Source: Rhipidocladum racemiflorum
Lineage: Eukaryota; Streptophyta; Magnoliopsida; Poales; Poaceae
Assembly (NCBI GenBank): GCA_036346355.1
Contig: CM070581.1
Span: 9,114,001-9,178,000 of the forward strand
Reading direction: 5' to 3'
DNA: 64,000 bases
Part shown: in pieces, positions 46,431 through 55,659 of the stretch
How the letters are laid out: the number at the start of each line of letters is the position of its first letter
Numbering within the stretch: position 1 is the stretch's first letter
Program-made: the position numbers and the translations under genes
The notes under the pieces: generated by a model
Told to the model about the DNA's origin: nothing
Database searches by the model: none
What the model saw: the letters and a program-made list of their open reading frames with translations, nothing else

Positions 46431-46850
46431 GAAGATGATCAAGGAGAATGATGAGCGCCGAGCAGGAGTGTGAGACACGGCCGATCGCAATACGGCCAAG
46501 TGAGTCTAAGGGTTTTCTTCGAGTGTTTAAAAACTCCTCCAGGAGATAAGGAAGCCCTAGAGGCACAGAGGGCGCTTGAGGCGTTCGCCATCCTGGAAAC
46601 GACACGTGGGCACGCAAATCGAAACCGCCCCGCTTAAAAGACGGTTCCCAGAAGGATCCAGCTTCTAGGAGAAGGAACCGCCAAGAAGGGCCCACTTCGT
46701 TAGCTCGGCGCGACGAGCTAAGAGAACAAGCTCGTTCGAAGGAGGTTAATAGCTCGTTGGTCGCGCAGATGTCCGCCGCAAGAAACCGACATGCTCAGAG
46801 AACGGTAGGCCCAAGGGGAAGGCCTTCCTTAGACCTTTTCCCACTTGAAC

Positions 46851-46863
46851 CTCGGGGGCTAGC
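46851..46863 (+). other. Polypurine tract of the inner element
   Basis: CTCGGGGGCTAGC directly before the 3' LTR; the purine core GGGGG is at the usual place for plus-strand priming. Confidence 0.65.
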
Positions 46864-47527
46864 TGTCGGGGGGTCGGGTAATTTCCATAAATTACCTCGG
46901 ATGCCACCAACGACCAAGCTCGCTCCCGCCCGAGCCGCCAGGAGGTCGTTACCCTGGGTTGTCTAAATCAGAGCTTGGAGGGCTACGATTCCGCCAGCCC
47001 GAGCTCGGGCTCTGGGACCGAGAATGCCACGTACTCGATCGATTCGAGCTCGAGCTCGGTAAGATGTCCAAGCTCGGTCGGTCATCGGCCGACCTTACGA
47101 GGTCTCGGTCGGTGGGAATAACCACCCGAGCGTAACTTCCGTTGGCCCGTTACGCTTCCGTGGGAGCGTGGCGGAAAGATAGGATCCACCAGTTGCCACG
47201 TTTGGACGAGGTCCAAACGTGCGGGTAGTGGGGTCATGGAGTTCGATCCTTTGTAAGCTATAAAAGGGTCCCCATCGTGAGGGGGACAAACAACAACAAG
47301 AGCAGACAATGCATCAGAAACTCAGACACATTGCAAGAGTAAACGAGAGCTGGAGTAGGGCTATTATCTCTTTCCTGAGAGGCCCGAACCAGGATAAACT
47401 GCCGTGTCCACGCTCGTTGGAATCTGGTGAGCCATTCTTCGAGTAATCCCTCACGTAAGAAGGGGTCACAGTTGGTCCCTCCACCAACAAGTAAGCTCGG
47501 CGGGGGCCTGTTCCCCAATCGTCGACA
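46864..47527 (+). repeat. 3' LTR of the inner gypsy element
   Basis: 664 bp, TATA at 47259-47265. Relative to the 5' LTR it has about ten one-base losses in C/G runs and about ten G/C-to-A/T changes, chiefly at CG sites. Confidence 0.93.
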
Positions 47528-47532
47528 CAAAC

Positions 47533-47600
47533 TTTCCTATTATGACTCATACTCCGTATACTACTCAAACTTCATACCGTGTACAAGATTAACTCCAACA
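47533..47600 (-). repeat. 5' LTR of the outer element, part 2
   Basis: 68 bp, identical to 34401-34468. It completes the LTR begun at 35905. Confidence 0.92.
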
Positions 47601-48419
47601 GAAGTAAGCATTGTCGGAGTTGGCGCTCGTGCTCATCATCTCGCCGCGCACCGCTCGGGTTGTCAGTGTGTGCGCCTTCGGGTAGCGTAGCATGAGCATA
47701 ATGTTGCTGCTATTCATGACCGACGGCTCCAAGTTGCTAACGCCGACATTCTTGGCCCAGTCCCATGGGTCAGTGCTGTTGCCACCGCGCATGGGGAGAA
47801 CAGCATCCCCGACCATACACAACACCCTCTCGCCGCCGCCATCATCGTGGCCCGACGACCTTGTCTCGGTGTACACACCTTCGAACAGTATATTGAGCTT
47901 GGCAACCCCCGGCTGGAGCTTGAACTCCGGCGGCGGCGACACATGCCGGTGCGGCGGCATCTCCGAGCAGCAGCAGTTGCGGCTGATGGTCAAGCTGAGG
48001 ACCCCGCTGACGTTGAGGGCGGTTCTTGTGCGTTGCCGTTGCACTGTGTCGATGTGCGCGATCATGAAGGTTGCAAGGGGGATGGCTTCAAGCAACCCAG
48101 CGCCGGCCATCGGCCCGCCAGCGCGGCTGCCATGAAATGGCATCAATGGTGCATGGCCGGCGTCTTGGTGCCAGTCGCCATTCGCAAAGGGTAGCTCGTG
48201 CACCAGGGCTTCGGCACGGTCGGCATCTATCTCGGCGGCTGAGGAGAGCACGGACTGGCATTGTCGCGCGACGTCGGCGAAGCGGAGGTAGTCATGAGGG
48301 ATGAACGGGCCGAAGTCGCCGAACGATGTCGGCAAGATGCTTCGCCGGAGCGGATAGGAGGACGCGGTGACGCAGAGACATAGCAAGAACAAGCCAAGGA
48401 TCTGCAAGCTGGAGACCAT

Positions 48420-48547
48420 CTTGGCGGTCTCGATCGCTGCCCTGCCTGCTTTAGATTATACCACTAGCTGTCAGGAAGGAGACAGCAGTGATCTAATCAA
48501 TGGAGCATATAGAAATGAACAGAGAGATTTCTGCTGGTATGCACAGG
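48420..48547 (-). promoter_or_regulatory. Remaining 5' flank of the DUF2921 gene
   Basis: 128 bp between the start codon and the TSD of the solo LTR. A weak TATA-like TCTATATGC lies on the minus strand near 48505-48513. The original promoter beyond this is now 3.2 kb away. Confidence 0.4.
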
Positions 48548-48552
48548 CCAAA

Positions 48553-51500
48553 TGAAACAACCATAAAAAAATTCAAAATGAATTTTTGAATTTTTCAGAA
48601 TCTATTCAAAATTTGATTCAAAATTTGGATTTGAACTTTGGATTTGAATTAAATTTGGGTTTTGGGGGCGTTTACCTTTTTGGGCCTTCCGGCCGTTCGC
48701 GGCCGTCTCGCCGCCTCCGGCGCCGCCTCCCGCCACGCTGCTTGGCTCGCTGCCCCGCCGCACTGCCGCCCGCTCGGCCGCCTCCCGCTACGCACGCTGC
48801 CGCAAGGCCGCCGCCGCTGCTCCACCGCCGCCTACTTGTGACTCGCGCGCCTACTTGTGACTCCGCTTTGCCGCTAAGCGTAGGGCACTCCGTGCCCTGC
48901 TGGCTCCGCTGCCGTCTCGAGCCCTCGCGCCGCTTGCTGCCCGTCCGCTGCCGCGTGACGATCCGCCCTGCCGCGCTGCGCGCTTCGTGACGCCGCCCTG
49001 CCGCTCTCTCCGCGGCTATAAAGCTGTTGCTGCGCTTCCGCTCGCCTCCTTCCTCGCCGGTGAGCTTCCCCCTCCCGTGTTCTCCTCCGCCTCCGGCCGC
49101 CGCGCCTCAAGGCGTCAGAACCGCCGCCTGGCCGCCACCTTGCCCCGCTCTCTTCTCTCTCCCGTGGTGAGCCCTCCTCTCTCTCTCCTTCCAGCTCGTG
49201 AGCGAGCCCCACCGCCTCGCCACTCCTGGCCGCCAAGGAAGCCTCCAATCGCCGCCTCCGCTGCAAACCCTAACCCTAGCCGTGAACCCTCGCTTCTTCG
49301 TCTCCGCCGTCTCTCCCTCCACTGCCACCGCCGCTAAGCCGCCGCCGCCGCGAGCTCCACCCGCCGCCACCGCTCGCCCTAACCCTAGCCTCCCGCTTCT
49401 CCTCAGTAAGACTGAGCGGGCTAAAGCCCACTCGCCAACCCTCTCTCACCCCCTCGCCTGCCCCACCTACCAGTGCAACCCACCCCATGCCTACCCCTCT
49501 CTCTCCCGACGACGACTCCCGGGCCCACCGGCCACCACGCTTCGCCAGCCGCGTGTCACACACACGCCCCGCCCGGACCCCACTTGTCAGCTCCCCTCCC
49601 TCTCACGCACGCACCCGGGCCCACCCGTCAGCCCCAGCCACCTCCACCCCCACTGCCGGCTCAAGATGTCGGGCGTGGCTCACACGAGTGGGCCGGCCCA
49701 ATAGGCCTCCCCCACACGCGCGTTGCACGGGCCGAACCCGGTTTTTGGCGCGGCCCAGTTGAACACTGCCCTTTTTCATTTTCCTTTTCGGTTTTTAATT
49801 TCTAAAAATCATTTTAACTCATTTTAATATCCAAAAATGCCCCGAAATTACCCGAGAGCCCAAAAATGCCCCAAAAATACTTTTCCGAACTGCTTTGAGC
49901 CACCGAGTCCAAAATGACCTCCGTTTCGCCAAACCAAGTTTCCAAAATTCCAAAAACGCCCCCGACCCATTTTCCGGCTATTTTCTCTCCCGATTTTCTC
50001 TTTTCTTTTCTCTTCTTTCTTTTCGTATTATTTATTATTTATTTATTGTTTATTTTATGATGTTCGTTTACGATAGAACCGATGCCCGAGCAGTACCAAC
50101 TCCCGGAGCCGACACAGGAACAGGAGCAGTCCTTGGGACAGGAGCCGGACCCGCGTGAAGCCGAGCTCGACTGCACCAACCCCGAACTAGGGAACCCTTC
50201 CGCCTCGCAAGGCAAGCCGTACACCTTTGATCATGTTGAACCTATTCATGCCTTATTATAGTCAATTACTATTTTCTACCGCATTACTTTATCAGATATT
50301 GAAATATTGCAAATCTGTCTAGTTTAGAATGACATGATACTTAGTTAATGCCGATTTGCTCATGAGACTTCCTTGAAAATTATTGAACCTAATTATATCC
50401 TTGTAACCTTAGGTTACTTAATATTCCTATATTAATTATTATTATCCTGTTAGTTTAGTCAAATGCTTTTGATAATGGAAATGAAAGGTCGCCGAACGCT
50501 TGGTTCGGTCTGCTTGGAAAAGTGCTACGGTTTGGGGGACAGAATTGGATAAATCCTTGAGTGGATGAGTTCCAATCCCTACCGATGATTGATGCCTTGG
50601 GTTTGTCGGTGGCGGTACATGGATACCTAAGGGGTTGTGGATCGGAAAAGGCTTGGTCTTTGGCAATGTAAGGATAATAATCCCCTTGAGCAAAGTAAAT
50701 AACTTAAGAACTCGTTCAACCACAAAGTTGGGCTTGGCCAACTTCGTTGGCGTGACCCAACATAGCTCGGTACATTGTACTTTCCTCGGAATACCTATAG
50801 GAGCAGGTTACCTTCCCGGGTGTGGGAGATGGTCCAATGATTATGGGAGTGAAACGAAAGTGTGCACGAGGAAACCGTGGCATTTCGGGTTCACAACGGT
50901 AGGTGCCACAAGAAGCGGGACCAAGCACTCCACACCGCCAAGTGGGGACCCCGGATAATGTGGAGCAAAACTCTACCGGATAGGGATCAAGAGGGAAATG
51001 TCCAACGAAAGCTATGATAACCTCGATCCGCCGCACGCATTTAAGTTGCGTGTTAAACTCGAGTTGGCATTAACGATCGTGGAATCTTGTGGGTAAAGCT
51101 GAACACCTCTGCAGAGTGAATAAATGGTATTAGAATACGCCGTGCTTACGGTAAATGAAGATAAGTTTAATTGGGTTGAATCCCGTAACCTATCTCAAGT
51201 AGATCTTGGTGCATGTTTTGAGAATGTGGTTTAATGGTGATGTGGTTTAATGGTGATGACTTTGTGAATGGAACCCCCCTGGATTACTATTATTATGGAT
51301 TGTGTTTTAAAATGTAAAATGATATTACAAATAAAACTGCATCCACAAATACTTTAACCTTGTGACAATATTGTGCTACACCCTTGCATGTAATATTCAA
51401 GGTTTTCCGATTTAACTTGTTGAGTACTCCGTACTCACCCTTGCAACCCCGACCCTCTCGTAGTTTGAAGAAGCTGGAGCGTTCCAGTGCGTAGATGGTA

Positions 51501-51735
51501 ATTTGGTTTTGAGGTCTTAGTCTTTTGCTCGTGCTGCCTGTGCGGTGTTTTGCTTGTAAGTTATTCGGCATCTTTGCGCCTCTTCAGAAAAACCCTGGCC
51601 GTTAGGCCTTATATTGAATAAAAATGTTGGAATTTGACTTTTGCCTGGCAATAATATGCTTGGTTCCTGGCAGCTAATCATCCTGGGTAGCTGTCGAGGC
51701 GTACGGATCTGCCCCTAAAAAGGCGGGCCGTCACA
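48553..51735 (+). mobile_element. Solo LTR, 3.2 kb, in the DUF2921 promoter region
   Basis: Starts TGAAACAACC, ends GGGCCGTCACA, with a perfect TSD CCAAA (48548-48552 and 51736-51740). It has an AT-rich start, a GC-rich middle (48690-49740) with a TATA-like CTATAAAG at 49017, and an AT-rich end. No gag, polymerase, primer site or second LTR is present. The terminal GGGCCGTCACA resembles large Ty3/gypsy LTRs. The long arginine- and proline-rich open frames in the GC-rich part are composition effects. Confidence 0.8.
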
Positions 51736-51740
51736 CCAAA

Positions 51741-52241
51741 CTACAGGGAAGAAGTGATCAAATGGAAGAGAGGAGAGGAGGTTTGGGGGCTAACCTTAAG
51801 ATTCAGATCTTTTTCCCTGAACTGAGGTGTCGACCTGGAGGGAATCTAAACCACCAGGACTCGAAATTGTCAAACGGCAGAAGCTGCAAAGTCCACTACT
51901 GTCAGTGCCGTGCTGAAGTGGAGAGTAGCTAGGTCGCATATCGCTGCCATGCCAAGTGCCAACAGATTGGGAACAGCCGGCATGTGCTCCAGTGCTGGAG
52001 TCACGGAGAGCATCCCGCCGGTGGCCACTGTATCTCCCGGATCGAATCAAACTCGAATAAAAAGGGATGGATCGAGACAAGGATGAAGAAATCCGCGTGC
52101 CAGACTAGAATCGAACGATAAAATAAGGAGGGCAGAGGTCTGAAAGATCTTGGGGGATAGCAGTTGGTCTAATTAAGCAGTAACCTGGATGTTGGGCCGA
52201 GGCGCCGAGCGGTAGGGTACAACAATCTCCATTACCAAATA
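51741..52241. other. No gene seen; former upstream region of DUF2921
   Basis: When the solo LTR is removed, this stretch is directly upstream of the DUF2921 5' flank. A minus-strand open frame (52080-51796) has no recognised domain. Confidence 0.4.
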
Positions 52242-52703
52242 TACTATATATTATGCTGGGAAGGTTTGCCACAAGGCCAGGCATGCCACGCCACCCCCTC
52301 CTCCCCGCCATTTTGCAGATAGCCCCTTCCGGTTTCTCTAATTATGGATTGCTCCTTTTGCAAATAATCTCTTCCACTTTTCGAAATTACTAATTGGCCC
52401 CCGTAAATTACAAAAAGGTCCTTCGCGATTTTTTTTGAGTATGAAAAAACTTTTCCAAACAAAATAAATTTTACTATATATTATGCTGGGAAGGTTTGCC
52501 GCAAGGCCAGGCATGCCACGCCACCCCCTCCTCCCCGCCATTTTGCAGATAGCCCCTTCCGGTTTCTCTAATTATGGATTGCTCCTTTTGCAAATAAGCC
52601 CTTCCACTTTTCGAAATTACTAATTGGCCCCCGTAGATTACAAAAAGGTCCTTCGCGATTTTTTTTGAGTATGAAAAAACTTTTCCAAACAAAATAAATT
52701 TTA
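52242..52703. repeat. Direct tandem duplication, 240-bp unit
   Basis: Unit 1 is 52242-52481 and unit 2 is 52482-52703; they are nearly identical (shared TTATGCTGGGAAGGTTTGCC, CCACCCCCTCCTCCCCGCCA). Only a few single-base differences are seen. Non-coding. Confidence 0.95.
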
Positions 52704-52792
52704 AACGGTGCAGCGTTAGATGCACATTTTGCCTAGTTATATACACCGGCAATTATCTGACAGTTCAGTGCAATATATGACCTGACATAGGT

Positions 52793-53037
52793 AGTTTCTA
52801 GTTGTAGTAACTTCAGTGAAACTTTTCAACTGTCTGATGCATAGTATACTATTTATCCCTTGACTTGTTAAGTGAAATAATATCTAGCCTATTGGTTTGT
52901 TGAGGGTATTCTTATTACTCTACTACTGGAGAAAGTATAAATGAATAATAATTAATCTGATCCATTGGATTGAAAATAATAAAGTCTAGGTTGAATTTAG
53001 TGTACCATAAAAAGCACTTTTTGAAATCCCAGAGAGG
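52793..53037 (+). repeat. Duplicated segment, copy 2 (uninterrupted)
   Basis: The uninterrupted counterpart of 26988-27049 plus 29197-29385, in the same orientation. It lies between the tandem duplication and the CCT1 fragment. Confidence 0.75.
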
Positions 53038-53270
53038 ACGACTTCACTACTATGGAGAGACTACATACAAGTGTATCCCGCAAAAATATTAAATATGAGA
53101 ATCAGGCAGCACCAGCTAAAAGTTTAACCGCAAGTCACACATTGCTACAAGAACAATGCTCAAGTGAAGAGAAGATATATATTTTTTCCTCCAGTCCCCA
53201 TGATTTGTAAGTTTGTTTACGCATTCACTTGCAAGAAAAACAGGTAAAAGGAAAATCAGCAAAAGTTTAC

Positions 53271-53570
53271 CATATTGGATTCCAGGGTTCTCTTCACAAT
53301 GCACAACGCATCGTGCAAAGACCGATCAATTTCATCTAGCATGAAGTCGTTTGCGCCTCTAAGTATAACTGAGACCTGCATAAATGGAATGCAGGTGTTA
53401 TGCCCCTAACTATAATTGAGACCTGCATAAACTAATGCTACTCTCATCATAGCAAACAAAAGCTCAACAATGGCATGGCAAAAATACAAACCGCACTAGT
53501 GTTCTTTGTGCCTTTCACTAGAATTACATCATCGTCAGCAATTCTTTCCTCCACAACCTCATCAGCATGT
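53271..53570 (-). pseudogene. CCT1: CCT1 (TCP-1 alpha chaperonin) fragment, two exons
   Basis: Two minus-strand exons encode an internal part of the alpha subunit of the cytosolic chaperonin CCT, which folds actin, tubulin and other proteins. The first (53570-53492, cut at its 5' side by the copia element) reads ADEVVEERIADDDVILVKGT then KNTSA and ends before GT. The intron is 53491-53376. The second exon (53375-53271) reads VSVILRGANDFMLDEIDRSL then HDALCIVKRTLESNM and ends before GTAAAC. Identity to the conserved CCT1 block is high and both splice sites look good. The next exon of the family (VVAGGGAVE...) is not found in the following 500 bp, and the upstream part is separated by more than 10 kb of element. 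It is either a gene broken at both sides or a transposed piece. Confidence 0.85.
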
Positions 53571-55177
53571 TGAAAAGGTTAGAAGATTGCCTAGAGGGGG
53601 GGGGTGAATAGGCTAATTTAAAATTAAAACAAATTAATGCAGCGGAAACAGGTCGGATATTCCGAATTAATATCGGAACTTCCGAAAACTTCGGAACTTC
53701 CGTAATTACTTCGGACTATCAGATTAGTACTCAACTGAGAGAGTCAAGTAGAAAGAGTAGTTCGACAACTAGCACTAGATGTTAAGAAGGTGCCGAAGAG
53801 AATCAACAAGATTAAGCAGCGACTAGGCGAGAGAGAACACAATAGTTTGATTCCTGAGTTCGGATCCTTGAGGGGATCGTGCGTCTCCGTTGAGGAGGTT
53901 CCAAAGAACCCGGTCTTTTCCAACCCTTTCCTCCCAAACCTCAGTCGCACTTGAGGCTTGGTTCCACTATTTGGTTCCTTCCCTTTCGGAGGCGGGCCGG
54001 CCTTCACAAACTTCTCACGGCTTCCCACAATCGTTGGGGGCTCGTGAGCGACGCCTAGCCGTCTAGGAGTCCTTCAACCTCCAAGAGAAATGAATACACT
54101 TGAATCTCGATCTTGGAGAGGTTCTCTACTTTCTCAAGATGAATGACAACTTAGCTCTTAACTCACAACCACACTTAACACAACCCTCACTCACTAAATG
54201 ATCCCTAAGATCAAGGAGGAGAGAGTGCTCAAAAGAGTGCTCTAGAAAGTGCTCAAGAAGCTCAAGTAAACAGCCCAAGCAAGTGAGTAACCAGCAAAAG
54301 GAGTGGGAGAGGGGTATTTATAGTTTTGGATCAAAACTAGCCGTTACTCCTCGCACTTTCGGCCTCACATCGAATGTCCGATACAAACTTGAACATCCGA
54401 TGTGTGCAAATTCCAGTGCTTGGAAAACTTCCAACGATTTAAAACAACACGCATCGGAAAGTCCGATAACAACATCGGAACATCCGATGACTCTCGAAGA
54501 GGGAACCCAACAAAACAAGCTAAGTCCACATCTAACGTCCGAAAGACATCGGAACATCCAAGAAAGCAGTGGGCTCCCAAACAGGAAAACAACCACTTCG
54601 GAACTTCCAAGACGCAACTTCGGACAATCCGAACTAGACAGAGCACCTTTACTCAAGAAGGCACACATCGGACCTTCCGATACTCAATATCGGAACATCC
54701 AACCAAACAGAGCTCCTATCTAAAACACAATGTATCGGAACATCCGAATAGAACATCGAATGTCCGACCCAAGCAGAACACCTGATCAAGCACAACTCCA
54801 CTTCGAACTTGAAACATCGGAACGTCTGATACAAGTTCGAACATCCGACCTGAACTTAAAACAAACTACATTCAAGCGAGAAAGAACACTTCTAGCCCTT
54901 GAGAGACTCGTCTAAGTTCATCTTGAGTGAGAGAACATCTCCAAGTCAATTTCAATGCATCCTCTTAATAGTACGGCATTCCTATGACTCAATAGATTAA
55001 AATTACAAGCTTAAATACCGCTTTTTCTTACTCCGCGCTACTAAGGGACACTTCACGTGCATAGACGATCTCTTCTTGAAGCCTTTGCCTGTTCATAAAC
55101 TAGTTGAACACATTAGTTTCTTTAATCATTTGTCATTAATCACCCAAAACAAATTTAGGGGCCTAGATGCACTTTCA
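53571..55177 (-). repeat. 3' LTR of the copia element
   Basis: 1,607 bp, starting TGAAAAGGTTAGAAG and ending GCACTTTCA on the plus strand. It contains about 20 copies of palindromic words such as TCGGAACTTCCGA or ATCGGAACATCCGAT, most in 54360-54870. Confidence 0.9.
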
Positions 55178-55195
55178 ATCTCCCCTTTTGGTGAT
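55178..55195 (-). other. Polypurine tract of the copia element
   Basis: The minus strand reads CACCAAAAGGGGAGAT adjacent to the LTR. Confidence 0.75.
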
Positions 55196-55659
55196 TGATG
55201 ACAACATGATTCAGGACAAGTTTATAAGGCATTGAGAGTATAAATATGGATCGGAACTCCCTCAAAATGTGCATTTAGAATGGATCTTGAGAACAAATGC
55301 ACTTTTCGAGAGAAAAGAATATGAGAGAGCTCCCCTATATCTTTGCATAGGAGATTAACACAAGATTGACAAGATAAACAATGATTTAGATAATTAACAA
55401 CCATCGAGTCAGCAAAAGATCTCCATGCAAAAACAGTAAAGAGTTTAAAACGAAAATAACATTCAACAACGAAGTTTTAAACCAAACACATAAAGAAAAT
55501 AACATTCAACAACGAAGTTTTAAACCAAACACATAAACTGAGTTCCAAGTTCACGGACTCAACGACTTTGAACCAAGGATAGACAGATAGATAAATTTGT
55601 CATCTCTCCCCCTTTGGCATCAAGCACCACAAAGGATAGAGAGAGAGAGAGAGAGAGAC

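Larger units (their letters stand above)
36115..47527 (+). mobile_element. Ty3/gypsy Tat-type retrotransposon (inner element), 11.4 kb
   Basis: Complete plus-strand element, TGTCGG...CGACA, with TSD CAAAC (36110-36114 and 47528-47532). LTRs are 36115-36788 (674 bp) and 46864-47527 (664 bp). Order: LTR, primer site, gag, protease, reverse transcriptase, RNase H, second RNase H, integrase, then a ~4.2-kb spacer holding an antisense ORF, polypurine tract, LTR. The second RNase H, the long 3' spacer and the antisense ORF point to the Tat lineage. All reading frames are broken by small indels, so no polyprotein can be made as read. Confidence 0.93.
34191..47600 (-). mobile_element. Non-autonomous LTR retrotransposon in DUF2921 gene (outer element)
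   Basis: Minus-strand element flanked by the 5-bp duplication GAAGT (34186-34190 and 47601-47605). Its 3' LTR is 34191-34468 (278 bp). Its 5' LTR is 35905-36114 plus 47533-47600 (210 + 68 = 278 bp), split by the inner gypsy element. Without that insertion the element is 1,992 bp. A tRNA-Met primer site and a polypurine tract sit at the right places. The 1.4-kb internal region encodes no retroelement protein, so it was mobilised by another element; LTR ends and polypurine tract look Ty1/copia-like. The two LTRs differ at about 2 of 278 positions. Confidence 0.92.
31855..48419 (-). pseudogene. DUF2921 membrane protein gene split by nested retrotransposons
   Basis: One intronless minus-strand gene in two pieces. 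The 5' piece (48419-47601) encodes 273 residues, starting with the signal peptide MVSSLQILGLFLLCLC. It includes FANGDWHQDAG, ERVLCMVGDAVLP, DPWDWAKNVG and SDNAYF. The 3' piece (34185-31855) encodes 776 residues, starting DMVQLVSRFG and including CNSTDEFCSRLGPF, LYISTTFSVTRRG and DPLYFNRTE. Its last ~295 residues carry about seven hydrophobic segments. Removing the insertion and one copy of the TSD (GAAGT) joins the pieces in frame to 1,049 residues with no other stop or frameshift, a normal family length. DUF2921 proteins are plant-specific, with a large extracytoplasmic N-terminal region and a multi-spanning C-terminus; their biochemical role is not established. As it stands a transcript would stop three residues into the element. 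The 3' piece starts at no conserved ATG, so it is unlikely to be functional. Both pieces have high-GC codon use, unlike their surroundings. Confidence 0.93.

Noticed and set aside
48586..49805. Several overlapping Pro/Arg-rich open frames
   Set aside because: They arise from GC-rich composition inside the solo LTR; frames overlap on both strands and none resembles a family.
52242..52752. Repeat array considered as CRISPR or protein repeat
   Set aside because: Only two direct 240-bp units with no spacers, in a plant nuclear context; the open frames simply follow the duplication.
53640..54870. GAA/TTC-rich palindromes considered as heat-shock elements
   Set aside because: The TTC and GAA units do not keep the required 5-bp phasing (TTCnnGAAnnTTC); the palindromes are TTCCGAA-type.
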